A stretch of 64,000 nucleotides of DNA from assembly GCA_947624745.1 (NCBI GenBank), contig CANQLR010000004.1, positions 1-64,000 on the forward strand, written 5' to 3'. The translations under genes and the position numbers were made by a program. Origin of the DNA: an uncultured Clostridia bacterium. Its GTDB lineage: Bacteria > Bacillota > Clostridia > Oscillospirales > Ruminococcaceae. Positions 27,201 to 34,279 of the stretch are shown here, piece after piece (within the stretch, counting starts at the first letter, position 1; every line of letters starts with the position of its first letter). The notes under the pieces were generated by a model. The model made no database searches. It worked only from the letters and a program-made list of their open reading frames with translations, and was not told the origin of the DNA.

Positions 27201-27650
27201 GTCGCGAAAAACGGGCAGGATATGTGCTTTCTGACGCTCGAGGACATCTCCGGCGAGATCGAGGCGGTGGTCTTCCCGAACGTCTACGGCGTTTCGCGCT
27301 CGGCGATAAAGGAGGGCGGCAGGGTGATAGTCAGAGGCAAGCTCTCGATACGAAGCGACGACCGCATTTCGGTTCTGGCGGATTCCGTCACCGACGCCGA
27401 TATCTGGCTCGGCGGCATGAAAAGCTGCGCGGTGACGGTGAGGCTGAGCATTTCGGACGCCGAGCGGCGCGAAAGGCTAAAGGAGATATGTAAAAATAAT
27501 CCAGGCGGCAACCGCCTGCAGCTCTATATCCCCGAGCTTAAGGCGGTAAAGGCGCTCAAAGGCACCCCCGCGATAGACCTTCGGGCACAGGTCATGACCG
27601 AGCTGGTGAAGCTGTTCGGGAGGGAGAACGTGAGGGTGGAGAGGGAATAG
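24228..27650 (+). CDS. dnaE: DNA polymerase III alpha subunit, DnaE type
   Basis: Replicative or lesion-bypass polymerase of 1140 residues. In order: PHP domain (HLHVHSEYSLLDGACR at residues 5-20; DHGNVYAAVEF), polymerase core with GPGRGSGAGSL and catalytic PDFDVDFC (about residues 388-395), YQEQVMQI and FNKSHAAAYA fingers motifs, helix-hairpin-helix region, and a C-terminal OB fold (about 985-1070; FLTLEDISGEIEAVVFP). This is the DnaE1/DnaE3-like architecture rather than PolC. No proofreading exonuclease is embedded. Upstream overlap with whiA implies co-translation. Confidence 0.96.
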   Translation: MTDFVHLHVHSEYSLLDGACRIKRLVARAKELGMNALAVTDHGNVYAAVEFYDECKAQGIKPIIGCEVYVSPGSRFEKAGKPYHLILLCKNETGYHNLCKLVSLSYTEGFYGKPRVDFELLKRYHEGLICLSACLAGEIARELSLGDEQAAEETALKYKALFGEDYYIEIQNHDLDEQRRILPYQLKLARRLGIKLCATNDCHYIDRSDARIQKILMCIATATRESDPDAMDFGSDEFYFKSGDEMAELFSVCPDAIKNTVEIAKQCNLEFEFGHTKLPSFTIEGVTDNEKYLRDLCKKGLYERYGGNIPDGAEERLEYELSVISKMGFVNYYLIVWDFIRYAKEQDIPVGPGRGSGAGSLAAYCIGITGIDPLKYNLLFERFLNPERVSMPDFDVDFCVVRRQEVIDYVKRRYGEDHVAQIITFGTMAAKNAIRDVARAMDVPLKTADALAKAVPFGKTLKEAIESDKGFREMYLGDAKNHELVDLAMQVEGMPRHASTHAAGVVITDGPVSDYVPLQSTDGQTVTMYTMTVLERLGLLKIDFLGLRNLTVIRDAETAVKRRLPGFSMENIPYDDPEVFKMLARGDTVGVFQFESGGMTNTIMRLVPENLEDLIAVISLYRPGPMDSIPTYIRNRHNPGLIKYRTPLLKPILDVTYGCIVYQEQVMQIFRELAGYSYGRADVVRRAMAKKKLASLEKERKAFIYGDENTPGCLKNGVSEADASALFDEMLSFASYAFNKSHAAAYATVAYQTAYLKCRFFPEYIAALLTSVLGSSDKINEYTEECAKKGIKILGPDVNLSEEGFTVTEDGIRYGLLAIKNLGSGLIDNLKAERSENGKFKSLYDFLSRMYGRELNSKAAECLIKSGALDGLGLNRREMLMNLERLMEAVSANKRDNIEGQFDLFGGSGEEVEPEVYRADEFSPEILLEYEKETIGIYVSGHPLSGYMPFAIVDGVVSARAIRDGVEAGDKAFSERRPVAILGVITKINRHVAKNGQDMCFLTLEDISGEIEAVVFPNVYGVSRSAIKEGGRVIVRGKLSIRSDDRISVLADSVTDADIWLGGMKSCAVTVRLSISDAERRERLKEICKNNPGGNRLQLYIPELKAVKALKGTPAIDLRAQVMTELVKLFGRENVRVERE

Positions 27651-27786
27651 GAGTTTGATAATATAGAGGAAATGAAAAGGTTTTGGCATGCTTTTACGGA
27701 GAAGCGTGGCGAAGTCTTTTCGATTTTTCTCTCCTAAGTCGGGTGCTGATTCAATCCCCTCTCCTCCACATTCTTGTCTCTCCCCC

Positions 27787-27815
27787 TTGCATTTTTCTCT
27801 CCATTGTGCTATAAT
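27787..27815 (+). promoter_or_regulatory. Promoter of metY-metA
   Basis: -35 TTGCAT, 17-base spacer, -10 TATAAT with upstream TTGTGC. It closely resembles the promoter at 52315-52343. No SAM-I riboswitch or T-box is visible in the short leader. Confidence 0.85.
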
Positions 27816-27846
27816 AATTCTCATCATTTTTGAAAGGAAGTTTTTT

Positions 27847-29124
27847 ATGCAGAATATAGAAACGATTTGCGTACAGGGCGGGTACATGCCGGGGAACGGG
27901 GAGCCGAGGCAGATACCGATCGTGCAGTCGACCACCTTTAAATACTCCACCGGCGAGGAGATGGCCAAGCTTTTCGACCTCGAGGCGACCGGGTACTTCT
28001 ACTCGCGGCTGCAAAACCCCACCTGCGACACCGTCGCCGCCAAGATAGCCGCTTTGGAGGGCGGGACCGCCGCTATGCTGACCTCGTCGGGCCAGGCGGC
28101 AAACTTCTTCGCTGTCTTTAACATCGCCTCCTGCGGCGACCACGTCGTTGCGGAGTCCTCGATCTACGGAGGAACGTTTAACCTCTTTAACGTTACGATG
28201 AGAAAAATGGGGGTAGATTTCACCTTCGTAGCCCCCGACTGCACCGACGAGGAGCTCGAGGCCGCCTTTAAGCCGAACACCAAGGCCGTTTTCGGCGAGA
28301 CTATCGCGAACCCCGCGCTGCGCATTTTAGACATCGAGAGGTTCGCCAAGGCCGCCCACGCGCACGGCGTGCCGCTCATCGTCGACAACACCTTCGCGAC
28401 CCCGATAAACTGCCGGCCGTTTGAGTTCGGCGCCGACATCGTCACCCACTCGACCACAAAATACATGGACGGCCACGGCTCGGCTGTCGGCGGGGCGATA
28501 GTCGATTCGGGAAAATTTGACTGGATAGCCCACAAGGACAAGTTCCCCGGGCTCACCACCCCCGACGAGAGCTACCACGGCGTTACATACGCCGAAAAAT
28601 TCGGGCTCGAGGGCGCGTTCATCACCAAGGCCACCGCGCAGCTTATGCGCGATTTCGGCTCGACCCCGTCGCCGTTCAGCGCGTATCTTCTGAACCTCGG
28701 CCTCGAAAGCCTGCACGTCAGGATGCAGCGCCACTGCGAGAACGCCAAGGCGGTCGCCGAGTATCTTAAGTCCGACCCGAGGATAACCTGGGTGAGCTGC
28801 CCCGACCTCGAGGGAGACAGGGATTACGCTCTTGCGAAAAAATACCTGCCGAAGGGAAGCTGCGGCGTCATAAGCTTCGGCGTCAAGGGCGGGAGAGAGG
28901 CCGCGAGCAGGTTCATGGCGAATCTTAAGCTCTGCGCCATCGAGACCCACGTCGCCGACGCGCGCTCCTGCTGCCTGCACCCCGCCTCGACCACTCACCG
29001 CCAGATGAGCGACGAGGAGCTTTTGGGCGCGGGCGTTTCCGCCGACCTTATCCGCATGAGCTGCGGCATCGAGAGCGCAGAAGATCTCATAAACGACGTA
29101 AAACAGGCGCTCGACAATATCTGA
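27847..29124 (+). CDS. metY: O-acetylhomoserine sulfhydrylase
   Basis: PLP enzyme joining O-acetylhomoserine and sulfide to homocysteine. The 425 residues include YSRLQNPT (about 51-58), the substrate-channel ESSIYGGT, VDNTFATP, the PLP motif HSTTKYMDGHG with Lys205, and the MetY-specific insert FPGLTTPDESYHGVTY. Length (about 425) and this insert separate it from cystathionine gamma-synthase. The start is the ATG after GAAAGGAAG; an upstream open frame is rejected because it includes the promoter. It is followed 22 bp later by metA, which supplies its substrate. Confidence 0.93.
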   Translation: MQNIETICVQGGYMPGNGEPRQIPIVQSTTFKYSTGEEMAKLFDLEATGYFYSRLQNPTCDTVAAKIAALEGGTAAMLTSSGQAANFFAVFNIASCGDHVVAESSIYGGTFNLFNVTMRKMGVDFTFVAPDCTDEELEAAFKPNTKAVFGETIANPALRILDIERFAKAAHAHGVPLIVDNTFATPINCRPFEFGADIVTHSTTKYMDGHGSAVGGAIVDSGKFDWIAHKDKFPGLTTPDESYHGVTYAEKFGLEGAFITKATAQLMRDFGSTPSPFSAYLLNLGLESLHVRMQRHCENAKAVAEYLKSDPRITWVSCPDLEGDRDYALAKKYLPKGSCGVISFGVKGGREAASRFMANLKLCAIETHVADARSCCLHPASTTHRQMSDEELLGAGVSADLIRMSCGIESAEDLINDVKQALDNI

Positions 29125-29146
29125 TATATAAAGGGGCTAACCTTTA

Positions 29147-30064
29147 ATGCCGATAAAAATTCCTAATTCGCTGCCCGCCGCAAAAACGCTCGCGGACGAA
29201 AATATCTTCATAATGACCGAGACCCGGGCGATCAGCCAGGACATCAGGCCGCTGAGGATACTCATTTTAAATCTCATGCCGACCAAGATCGCGACCGAGA
29301 CCCAGCTCGCGAGGCTCCTCGGAAACACCCCGCTCCAGGTCGAGATAGAGCTTATCCGCACCGCCTCGCACGAATCGAAAAACACCTCGCAGGAGCACCT
29401 TTTGAGCTTCTACAAGACCTTCGACGACGTCAGGTCGGAGCGCTTCGACGGCATGATCATAACCGGCGCGCCGGTCGAGCATCTCGATTTCGAGGAGGTC
29501 GAATACTGGCGGGAGCTCTGCGAGATCTTTGAGTGGAGCAAGACCCATGTGCACTCGACGTTTCACATCTGCTGGGGCGCGCAGGCGGGGCTTTATTACC
29601 ACTTCGGGATCAAAAAAATAATGCTCAAAAAGAAGCTTTTCGGCGTTTTTCCGCATACGGTGAGCTATAAGCACCCTATACTCTTCCGCGGCTTCGACGA
29701 CGTGTTCTACGCGCCGCACTCGCGCCATTCGACGGTCGACGTCGGGCAACTCAAAAAAGTTAATGAGCTTAAAATCCTTGCCGAGAGCGACGAGGCGGGA
29801 ATGTACGCCTGCATGACCGCGGAGGGGCGGCAGATATTCATCACCGGGCACTCGGAATACGACCCAGACACCCTCGCGAAGGAGTATTTCAGGGACAGGG
29901 AAAAAGGCCTTGACATCGCCGTGCCGAAGAATTATTTCCCCGGCGACGACCCCTCAAAGCCCCCGATCGTCCGCTGGCGCGCCCACGCGAACCTGCTGTT
30001 CTCCAACTGGCTGAACTACTTCGTGTACCAGACTACGCCGTATGATGTGGAGGAGATTAAGTAA
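29147..30064 (+). CDS. metA: Homoserine O-acetyltransferase (MetA/HTS family)
   Basis: Activates homoserine for homocysteine synthesis. At 305 residues it has the HTS family layout: [23 protein letters not shown], catalytic Cys142 in [15 protein letters not shown], and the His/Glu pair in SGHSEY-type TGHSEYDP near 238-245. Residue 111 is Glu, the position reported to favour acetyl-CoA, where Gly favours succinyl-CoA, so acetylation is predicted despite the metA name. This fits the adjacent O-acetylhomoserine sulfhydrylase. A bidirectional terminator follows. Confidence 0.93.
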   Translation: MPIKIPNSLPAAKTLADENIFIMTETRAISQDIRPLRILILNLMPTKIATETQLARLLGNTPLQVEIELIRTASHESKNTSQEHLLSFYKTFDDVRSERFDGMIITGAPVEHLDFEEVEYWRELCEIFEWSKTHVHSTFHICWGAQAGLYYHFGIKKIMLKKKLFGVFPHTVSYKHPILFRGFDDVFYAPHSRHSTVDVGQLKKVNELKILAESDEAGMYACMTAEGRQIFITGHSEYDPDTLAKEYFRDREKGLDIAVPKNYFPGDDPSKPPIVRWRAHANLLFSNWLNYFVYQTTPYDVEEIK

Positions 30065-30115
30065 AAACAGCTTATAAAACGGCTATGCATGGTGGTAAAA
30101 TATAATTTTTAATGC

Positions 30116-30143
30116 AAAAAGAGAACGCTCTATGCGTTCTCTT
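30116..30143. terminator. Bidirectional terminator, metA / sip-like
   Basis: AAAAAGAGAACGC-tctat-GCGTTCTCTTT forms a strong stem flanked by A-rich and T-rich runs. It lies between convergent metA and the minus-strand signal-peptidase-like gene. Confidence 0.85.
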
Positions 30144-30176
30144 TCATTCATTTTACCTTATTATCTTATGTGTGCC

Positions 30177-31463
30177 TTACTCCCCCAGGCGCTTTTTTTC
30201 CTCCTCCAAGAGCTTGATCAGCTCGTCGATCCTATCGGCGGACAGGTCTTTGAGGGGGTCGGAGGCGGGGGCGGGTTCCGCCGGCCTTACCGGCTCGGGC
30301 TCGGGGACAATGTCCTCGACGGCACTGATGAGCTCCTCGGCCTTTTCTTCGGGCTCGGTGATGACAGTTTCGCGAATGCTTGCGGCCTCGGCGGCGAGCT
30401 TTTCCGACTCGGCGGCGGCGTCCTTTTTCATCTCCTCGATGAAGGAGTCGAACCCGGGAACGGCTGCGGCCTCGAAGTCGAAGCGAGGCTCGGCCGCCTT
30501 AGGCTCTGCCTTCGGCTCGGGCTTGGGCTCCTCGGCGGTACGGATGCCCTCCTCAGCGGCAACGCTGTCGGCGACGGTCTCGGCGTCGAAGATGATGGCG
30601 CCGAAGCCGGAATTTCCGGCAGGCTCGGGCCTTTTGGGCTCAGGCTCGACGCTTAACGAATCTAACTTTATCTCGTCGCTTTCGATGACGCCGGTGGTTT
30701 CCATGACTGTGGTGCTGAGCTTGTCGTTGGCCTTTCTGAGCTGCTTTTCGACGAATCTTTCCTCGCGGACGGTGTCGACGGGAGCCTTGATGTCCTCGCG
30801 CTCCGAGAGGAAATCGTCCTCGTCGGGGCCTCCGCCTACACGGCGGATAACCGGCTCTTTTTCGTCGTGAGAGCGGTGCTCCTTTTTCTTGTGAGCCGCC
30901 GTGGGCTTGCCCTCGTGCTCGACGCCGCGCATGCTCGCAAGAAGCATCACGACCTCATAAATAATAACGAGCAGGCAGGGAATTATCACGATGGTGAGAA
31001 TGCCGGCTTTTGAGGAGGCAAAGGAGATCAGGCGGCCGGTGAAGTAATCCTCGGTGACGGCGACGCCGATTATATCAGACTCCTTTATGCCCCAGGTTTT
31101 GTCGTCGGTGGCGTTGTCATATTTTACAAGATATCTGACCTCGCCGGTCTCGGTAGTCTCGGTGCCGACAAAGCCTATGACCCAAAGCTGGTCGTCGATG
31201 CGGCAGAGAAGAACGCTTTGTTTATCGGGGTCGGGCATTCTTCCCTCCTCGATAAATACGGCGGTGCCTTTTTTAAGGCGGGGTTCCATGCGGTCGTTGG
31301 AAACAACGTAGACGCGTTTCCCGAAAATTTTAGGCGCTGAATTGGTCCCCTTGAACATCCCGAAAATAACAAAAGTAAGGATGATGAGGACAGCGAGAAT
31401 GCAGATAACGATCAACCCGACGATCTGCGCGGGGGAACGTTTTGCCCTGTTTTCCTGTAGCAT
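30177..31463 (-). CDS. SipW-like signal peptidase homologue lacking catalytic Ser
   Basis: Membrane protein of 428 residues. Residues 14-38 form the first helix; 50-150 follow the S26 signal peptidase fold (VYVVSNDRMEPRLKKGTAVFIEE, then IGFVGTETTETG and GVAVTEDYFTGRLISF); 155-178 form a second helix, as in archaeal/SipW-type enzymes. The catalytic SGSMEP motif reads SNDRMEP, with Arg58 in the serine position, so peptidase activity is unlikely. A cytosolic tail of about 240 residues is acidic and Pro/Ala-rich and ends in a coiled coil (LSADRIDELIKLLEEEKKR). The role is unknown, possibly scaffold or regulator. Confidence 0.7.
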   Translation of the reverse strand: MLQENRAKRSPAQIVGLIVICILAVLIILTFVIFGMFKGTNSAPKIFGKRVYVVSNDRMEPRLKKGTAVFIEEGRMPDPDKQSVLLCRIDDQLWVIGFVGTETTETGEVRYLVKYDNATDDKTWGIKESDIIGVAVTEDYFTGRLISFASSKAGILTIVIIPCLLVIIYEVVMLLASMRGVEHEGKPTAAHKKKEHRSHDEKEPVIRRVGGGPDEDDFLSEREDIKAPVDTVREERFVEKQLRKANDKLSTTVMETTGVIESDEIKLDSLSVEPEPKRPEPAGNSGFGAIIFDAETVADSVAAEEGIRTAEEPKPEPKAEPKAAEPRFDFEAAAVPGFDSFIEEMKKDAAAESEKLAAEAASIRETVITEPEEKAEELISAVEDIVPEPEPVRPAEPAPASDPLKDLSADRIDELIKLLEEEKKRLGE

Positions 31464-31523
31464 AAATTACAATCCTTTCCAAATGAATGAATAAAAGCAA
31501 TGGATATAAACCATACATATTGT

Positions 31524-31552
31524 ATTATAGCATATATTTTGGAGAATTGCAA
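31524..31552 (-). promoter_or_regulatory. Promoter of sip-like gene
   Basis: Minus strand: -35 TTGCAA, 17-base spacer, -10 TATAAT with upstream TATGC. The leader is about 55 bases. Confidence 0.78.
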
Positions 31553-31606
31553 ATACTTTTGAGCATTTTTGCAAAAATTTTCACGAAATTTTTTGGCGAA
31601 TATTTA

Positions 31607-31635
31607 TTGACAAAAAAAGAGTAATGGTGTATAAT
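31607..31635 (+). promoter_or_regulatory. Promoter of tRNA-Thr/tRNA-Gly
   Basis: Consensus -35 TTGACA, 17-base spacer, consensus -10 TATAAT, about 20 bp upstream of the first tRNA. This is the closest match to consensus in the window, as expected for stable RNA. Confidence 0.9.
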
Positions 31636-31656
31636 ATATCAGTGCCGCAAAAAAGA

Positions 31657-31732
31657 GCCGGAATAGCTCAGTTGGTAGAGCAGCGCATTCGTAATGCGCA
31701 GGTCGCGTGTTCGAGTCACGTTTCCGGCTCCA
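31657..31732 (+). tRNA. tRNA-Thr (anticodon CGT)
   Basis: Cloverleaf of 76 nt with encoded CCA. The acceptor stem pairs GCCGGAA with TTCCGGC, D-loop AGCTCAGTTGGTAGAGC, anticodon stem GCGCA/TGCGC with loop TTCGTAA (anticodon CGT, reads ACG), T-arm GCGTGTTCGAGTCACG with one mismatch. Discriminator T fits threonine. Confidence 0.95.
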
Positions 31733-31773
31733 AAAGACCGAAGCGGGCTCCCGCCGGGCGGCACAGTGAATAT

Positions 31774-31847
31774 GCAGGCGTAGTTTAGTGGTAGAACTTC
31801 AGCTTCCCAAGCTGACCGTGCGGGTTCGATTCCCGTCGCTTGCTCCA
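31774..31847 (+). tRNA. tRNA-Gly (anticodon CCC)
   Basis: Cloverleaf of 74 nt with encoded CCA. Acceptor GCAGGCG pairs with CGCTTGC including one G-T pair; anticodon stem TCAGC/GCTGA with loop TTCCCAA (anticodon CCC, reads GGG); T-arm GCGGGTTCGATTCCCGT. Co-transcribed with tRNA-Thr, 41 bp apart. Confidence 0.95.
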
Positions 31848-31889
31848 AAAGCAGAGGACACCCGAAGGGTGTCCTCTGCTTTTGGAGCA
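31841..31889 (+). terminator. 23-bp perfect hairpin after tRNA-Gly
   Basis: TGCTCCAAAAGCAGAGG... pairs perfectly for 23 bases with its inverse around a GAA triloop. Its left arm contains the last seven nucleotides of tRNA-Gly, including CCA. The loop type matches the hairpin cassettes that follow. It probably terminates the tRNA transcript. Confidence 0.8.
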
Positions 31890-31916
31890 TATATTAGGAT
31901 TGCGCATGTGGCATTT

Positions 31917-32070
31917 GGGCGAAGCCCCAACATTCGCGGAGCGAATGTTGTCCACCGTTGGACGGGTTTGTACTATCTTTATAAATTGCAGAAAATTTGA
32001 CAATTTGCAAAGCTTTGTGATTACTGCAGCGGCGGGAAGCACGCCGGAGGCGTGCTTAGGGCTTCGCCTC
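31917..32070. repeat. Long hairpin-bounded repeat, copy 1
   Basis: Left arm GGGC-GAA-GCCC (31917-31927), then a 10-bp-stem hairpin CAACATTCGC-GGA-GCGAATGTTG (31928-31950), an AT-rich interior with TTTATAAA..GCAG, hairpin AAGCACGCC-GGA-GGCGTGCTT (32037-32057), and right arm AGGGC-TTC-GCCTC. The copy at 38106-38260 shares the first 35 bp with one mismatch and has the same order. Non-coding in my reading. Confidence 0.8.
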
Positions 32071-32293
32071 CCTGCTTGCATCGCTTTTTCCAATTTCGAT
32101 ATAGCCGCGCATTAGCTGCCAAAAGGTATTCGCTCGGATGCGAGCTCATGCTATTTTAAGCCCCCTCCCCCTCCAAGCCTTGAGCAGACTTTCGGATATT
32201 CGGCAACCCCCCTCCCGGTGGGAGGGGGTAACGTGACGGTGAGATTGCGCCATACAATTCTGCAATCTGATTTCTGCCTTCTGCTGTCTGACA
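32071..32293. other. Non-coding spacer shared with 38.3 kb region
   Basis: Contains AAGGTATTCGCT...CTCATGCTATTTTAAGCCCC, nearly the same as 38310-38345, and the hairpin CCCCCTCCC-GGT-GGGAGGGGG (32208-32228), also present at 38386-38410. It belongs to the same composite repeat. Apparent open frames here have no ribosome sites and are built from repeat sequence. Confidence 0.7.
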
Positions 32294-32390
32294 GGGCGAA
32301 GCCCAAGGCGGCAGCGAAGCTGCCGCCGGGCCTGTTGCGCGGAGCGCAACAGGCGGGTGCGCGCTCCGCGCGCACCCTTGGGCTTCGCCC
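32294..32390. repeat. Three-hairpin cassette A
   Basis: Left arm GGGCGAAGCCCAAG and right arm CTTGGGCTTCGCCC are exact complements (32294-32307 and 32377-32390). Inside are three perfect hairpins: GGCGGCAGC-GAA-GCTGCCGCC (32307-32327), CCTGTTGCGC-GGA-GCGCAACAGG (32331-32353) and GGGTGCGCGC-TCC-GCGCGCACCC (32355-32377). The third stem recurs inverted in cassette F2. Confidence 0.88.
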
Positions 32391-32404
32391 CCCTGCATCA
32401 CCCC

Positions 32405-34006
32405 CTACCCCGCGACCACATGGACCGTCACGGTGCTGTTTTGCGGGTCGTCGGGGAGCTTCAGGCGCCCGGCGGCGAGCTCCTCGTCGGCGACGAAGCC
32501 GCGGATGTGGTTCATGATGTTCACAACGCCCGGAAGATATTTCCTGACGATCTCGCTGCTCTCCGAACGCAGCAGCGCCAGGATCTTTTTGCCGTTTTCG
32601 CGGTTCAGGTCGCAAAGCGGCTTAAATTTCGGGTGATCCTCGATCAGCGCCTTGATCTCGTCGTGCTGTTTGGCCGAAAGAAGCAGAACATTCGATACGA
32701 GCGTGCCGTCCGGTTCGGCGTGAACGAGCGCCGGGAAGCTGTCAAAAATTGTTTTTTCGTGATCGCTCAGCTCGCCGTACCGCCTGCCCTCGCAGACCGC
32801 TTTTATCGCCCAGACGACGTGCTTCAAGTCGACCCGATCAAGCCTGAATCCCCCGCAAAGGTCGTATTTGTGCATCACATACACACCGACGGACACGTTT
32901 TCTTCCGCAATGCCGCTTCCGTTCAGGCTCACGAAATTGTAATCGGTGGGCTCGCTCTCCTCAAAGCCGTAAAACTCCCATGTTTCGCCGTTTGCGCGGG
33001 CTTTTTGGCGCGAATTCTCATCCTCGGCGACTGAGGAATCGGCTTCGGTTACGGCGACCGTCTGAAAGACCGCGTACCACTTGAGACCGCCCGGGTCGAG
33101 CCTGTCCGCGATCCCCATGTCCTTAATTTTCTTAACGATATCCTCTGCGATCTCATCGACGTACTCCGCCGCCTTCGGGGCAGATCTTTTGAGGAGATCG
33201 ACCACCTCTGCGCGCTTTCCGGCCGAAACGATGGGAAAATCTGTAACATACCTTTTCCCGTCAACCGCCTTCAGAAGCGTAGACCCGACCAGCGCGTCGA
33301 CCTGCTCCTGCATGTACGGCGCGGCTATCCCGAGTGCGACCGCCAGCTCCTCAACGGTAGAGGGGTTGTCCGCAGCCTCCAAAAGTACGTTTTTTGCGAG
33401 CATGGTCTGCACCGCGCTCCAGGGCAGCCCCGACGGCTGGGAACCGTTCGCGACGAAGGAAATATCCTCAGGCTTATAACTTTTCGGTCCGAATTCTCTT
33501 GCCATATCAATACCTTCTTTCAGAATTTTTCTTGCACGGAAAAGCTTTGATTTTACCGTGTTTTCCGGGAGGCCGAGCGAACGGGAAATGTCGCGCACCG
33601 AGCGGTCCTCGATGTAAAACGCCACGACAATTTGCCGGTATTCCAGCGAGATAAAGGCCAGTTCGCGGCGCAAAAGGCCGAGCTGTTCGTTAAGTATCGC
33701 CTTTTCCTCGGGAGTCTTTTCGCCGTCCGAAAGCTCAAGCTCATACAGGTCGCCGCCGTCGCGTTCGCGGGCCTTTCGGCGCTTTTCGGCAAAGTCTGCA
33801 TAGCGGTTGCGCGCCGACCGCCAGACGTAAGCCGAAAGGTCGTCGGGCACCGCGCCGTTTGATATGGAGGTGATGATCCCGAGCGAGATATCCTGCGCGA
33901 GATCAAACGCCCCGTCCGCCGTCCCTGTCTTTTTCAGGCAGAAGTAGTAGACTTTTTCCATATCTTCGGCGACATATTCGTGAATGAGCCGCTCGCGTTC
34001 GTCCAT
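32405..34006 (-). CDS. Sigma-70 family protein with long C-terminal extension
   Basis: Protein of 533 residues. Residues 1-165 are an ECF-like sigma factor: region 2 (DLSAYVWRSARNRYADF) and region 4 helix-turn-helix (LEYRQIVVAFYIEDRSVRDISRSLGLPENTVKSKLFRAR). About 365 further residues follow, three times the length of the sigma part. They start with a likely winged-helix segment (NPSTVEELAVALGIAAPYMQEQVDALVGSTLL) and are otherwise unrecognised. The extension could be a built-in sensor or anti-sigma. The start is the ATG at 34006 behind AAGGAGG; an upstream in-frame ATG overlaps the ribosome site. The gene is flanked by hairpin repeats on both sides. Confidence 0.72.
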   Translation of the reverse strand: MDERERLIHEYVAEDMEKVYYFCLKKTGTADGAFDLAQDISLGIITSISNGAVPDDLSAYVWRSARNRYADFAEKRRKARERDGGDLYELELSDGEKTPEEKAILNEQLGLLRRELAFISLEYRQIVVAFYIEDRSVRDISRSLGLPENTVKSKLFRARKILKEGIDMAREFGPKSYKPEDISFVANGSQPSGLPWSAVQTMLAKNVLLEAADNPSTVEELAVALGIAAPYMQEQVDALVGSTLLKAVDGKRYVTDFPIVSAGKRAEVVDLLKRSAPKAAEYVDEIAEDIVKKIKDMGIADRLDPGGLKWYAVFQTVAVTEADSSVAEDENSRQKARANGETWEFYGFEESEPTDYNFVSLNGSGIAEENVSVGVYVMHKYDLCGGFRLDRVDLKHVVWAIKAVCEGRRYGELSDHEKTIFDSFPALVHAEPDGTLVSNVLLLSAKQHDEIKALIEDHPKFKPLCDLNRENGKKILALLRSESSEIVRKYLPGVVNIMNHIRGFVADEELAAGRLKLPDDPQNSTVTVHVVAG

Positions 34007-34170
34007 GTCCCCGCCTCCTTTCATAAATATAGTCCGGGTATCGGGAAAAAGGTTGCGATAATTTTTCTAAAAAGAGAAAGTTTTGCGGTTGATCAGCGCT
34101 TTTGCGGTTGCAGGCAAGGTTTGGGGCAAAAGGGCGGAGAAAAATAAAAATTTGATGGTCGGTTGAGAAC

Positions 34171-34199
34171 ATTATAGCATATTTTTGGGGGAGGGGGAA
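34171..34199 (-). promoter_or_regulatory. Probable promoter of extended sigma gene
   Basis: Minus strand: TATAAT with upstream TATGC (extended -10) is clear. The -35 position (TTCCCC, 17 bases away) is poor. The leader would be about 160 bases. Confidence 0.45.
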
Positions 34200-34279
34200 G
34201 GGGATGGGGTAGAATTTGGGGGCGGATTGCGGGGGGGAGAAATCTGGGGCGGCGGTTTGCTGCGGTGAGGCAGGGGGTA
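34200..34279. other. G-rich spacer before cassette C
   Basis: Strongly G-rich on the plus strand. The last 35 bases (TTGCTGCGGTGAGGCAGGGG...) are homologous to the left flank of cassette E1 at 57310-57331, so the repeat family extends beyond its hairpins. Confidence 0.6.

Noticed and set aside
27651..27846. SAM riboswitch or T-box upstream of metY
   Set aside because: The leader after the promoter is about 25 bases and shows no conserved riboswitch core.
32151..32615. Open frames through the hairpin array near 32.2 kb
   Set aside because: They are made of palindromic repeat sequence, overlap the extended sigma gene end and lack ribosome sites.
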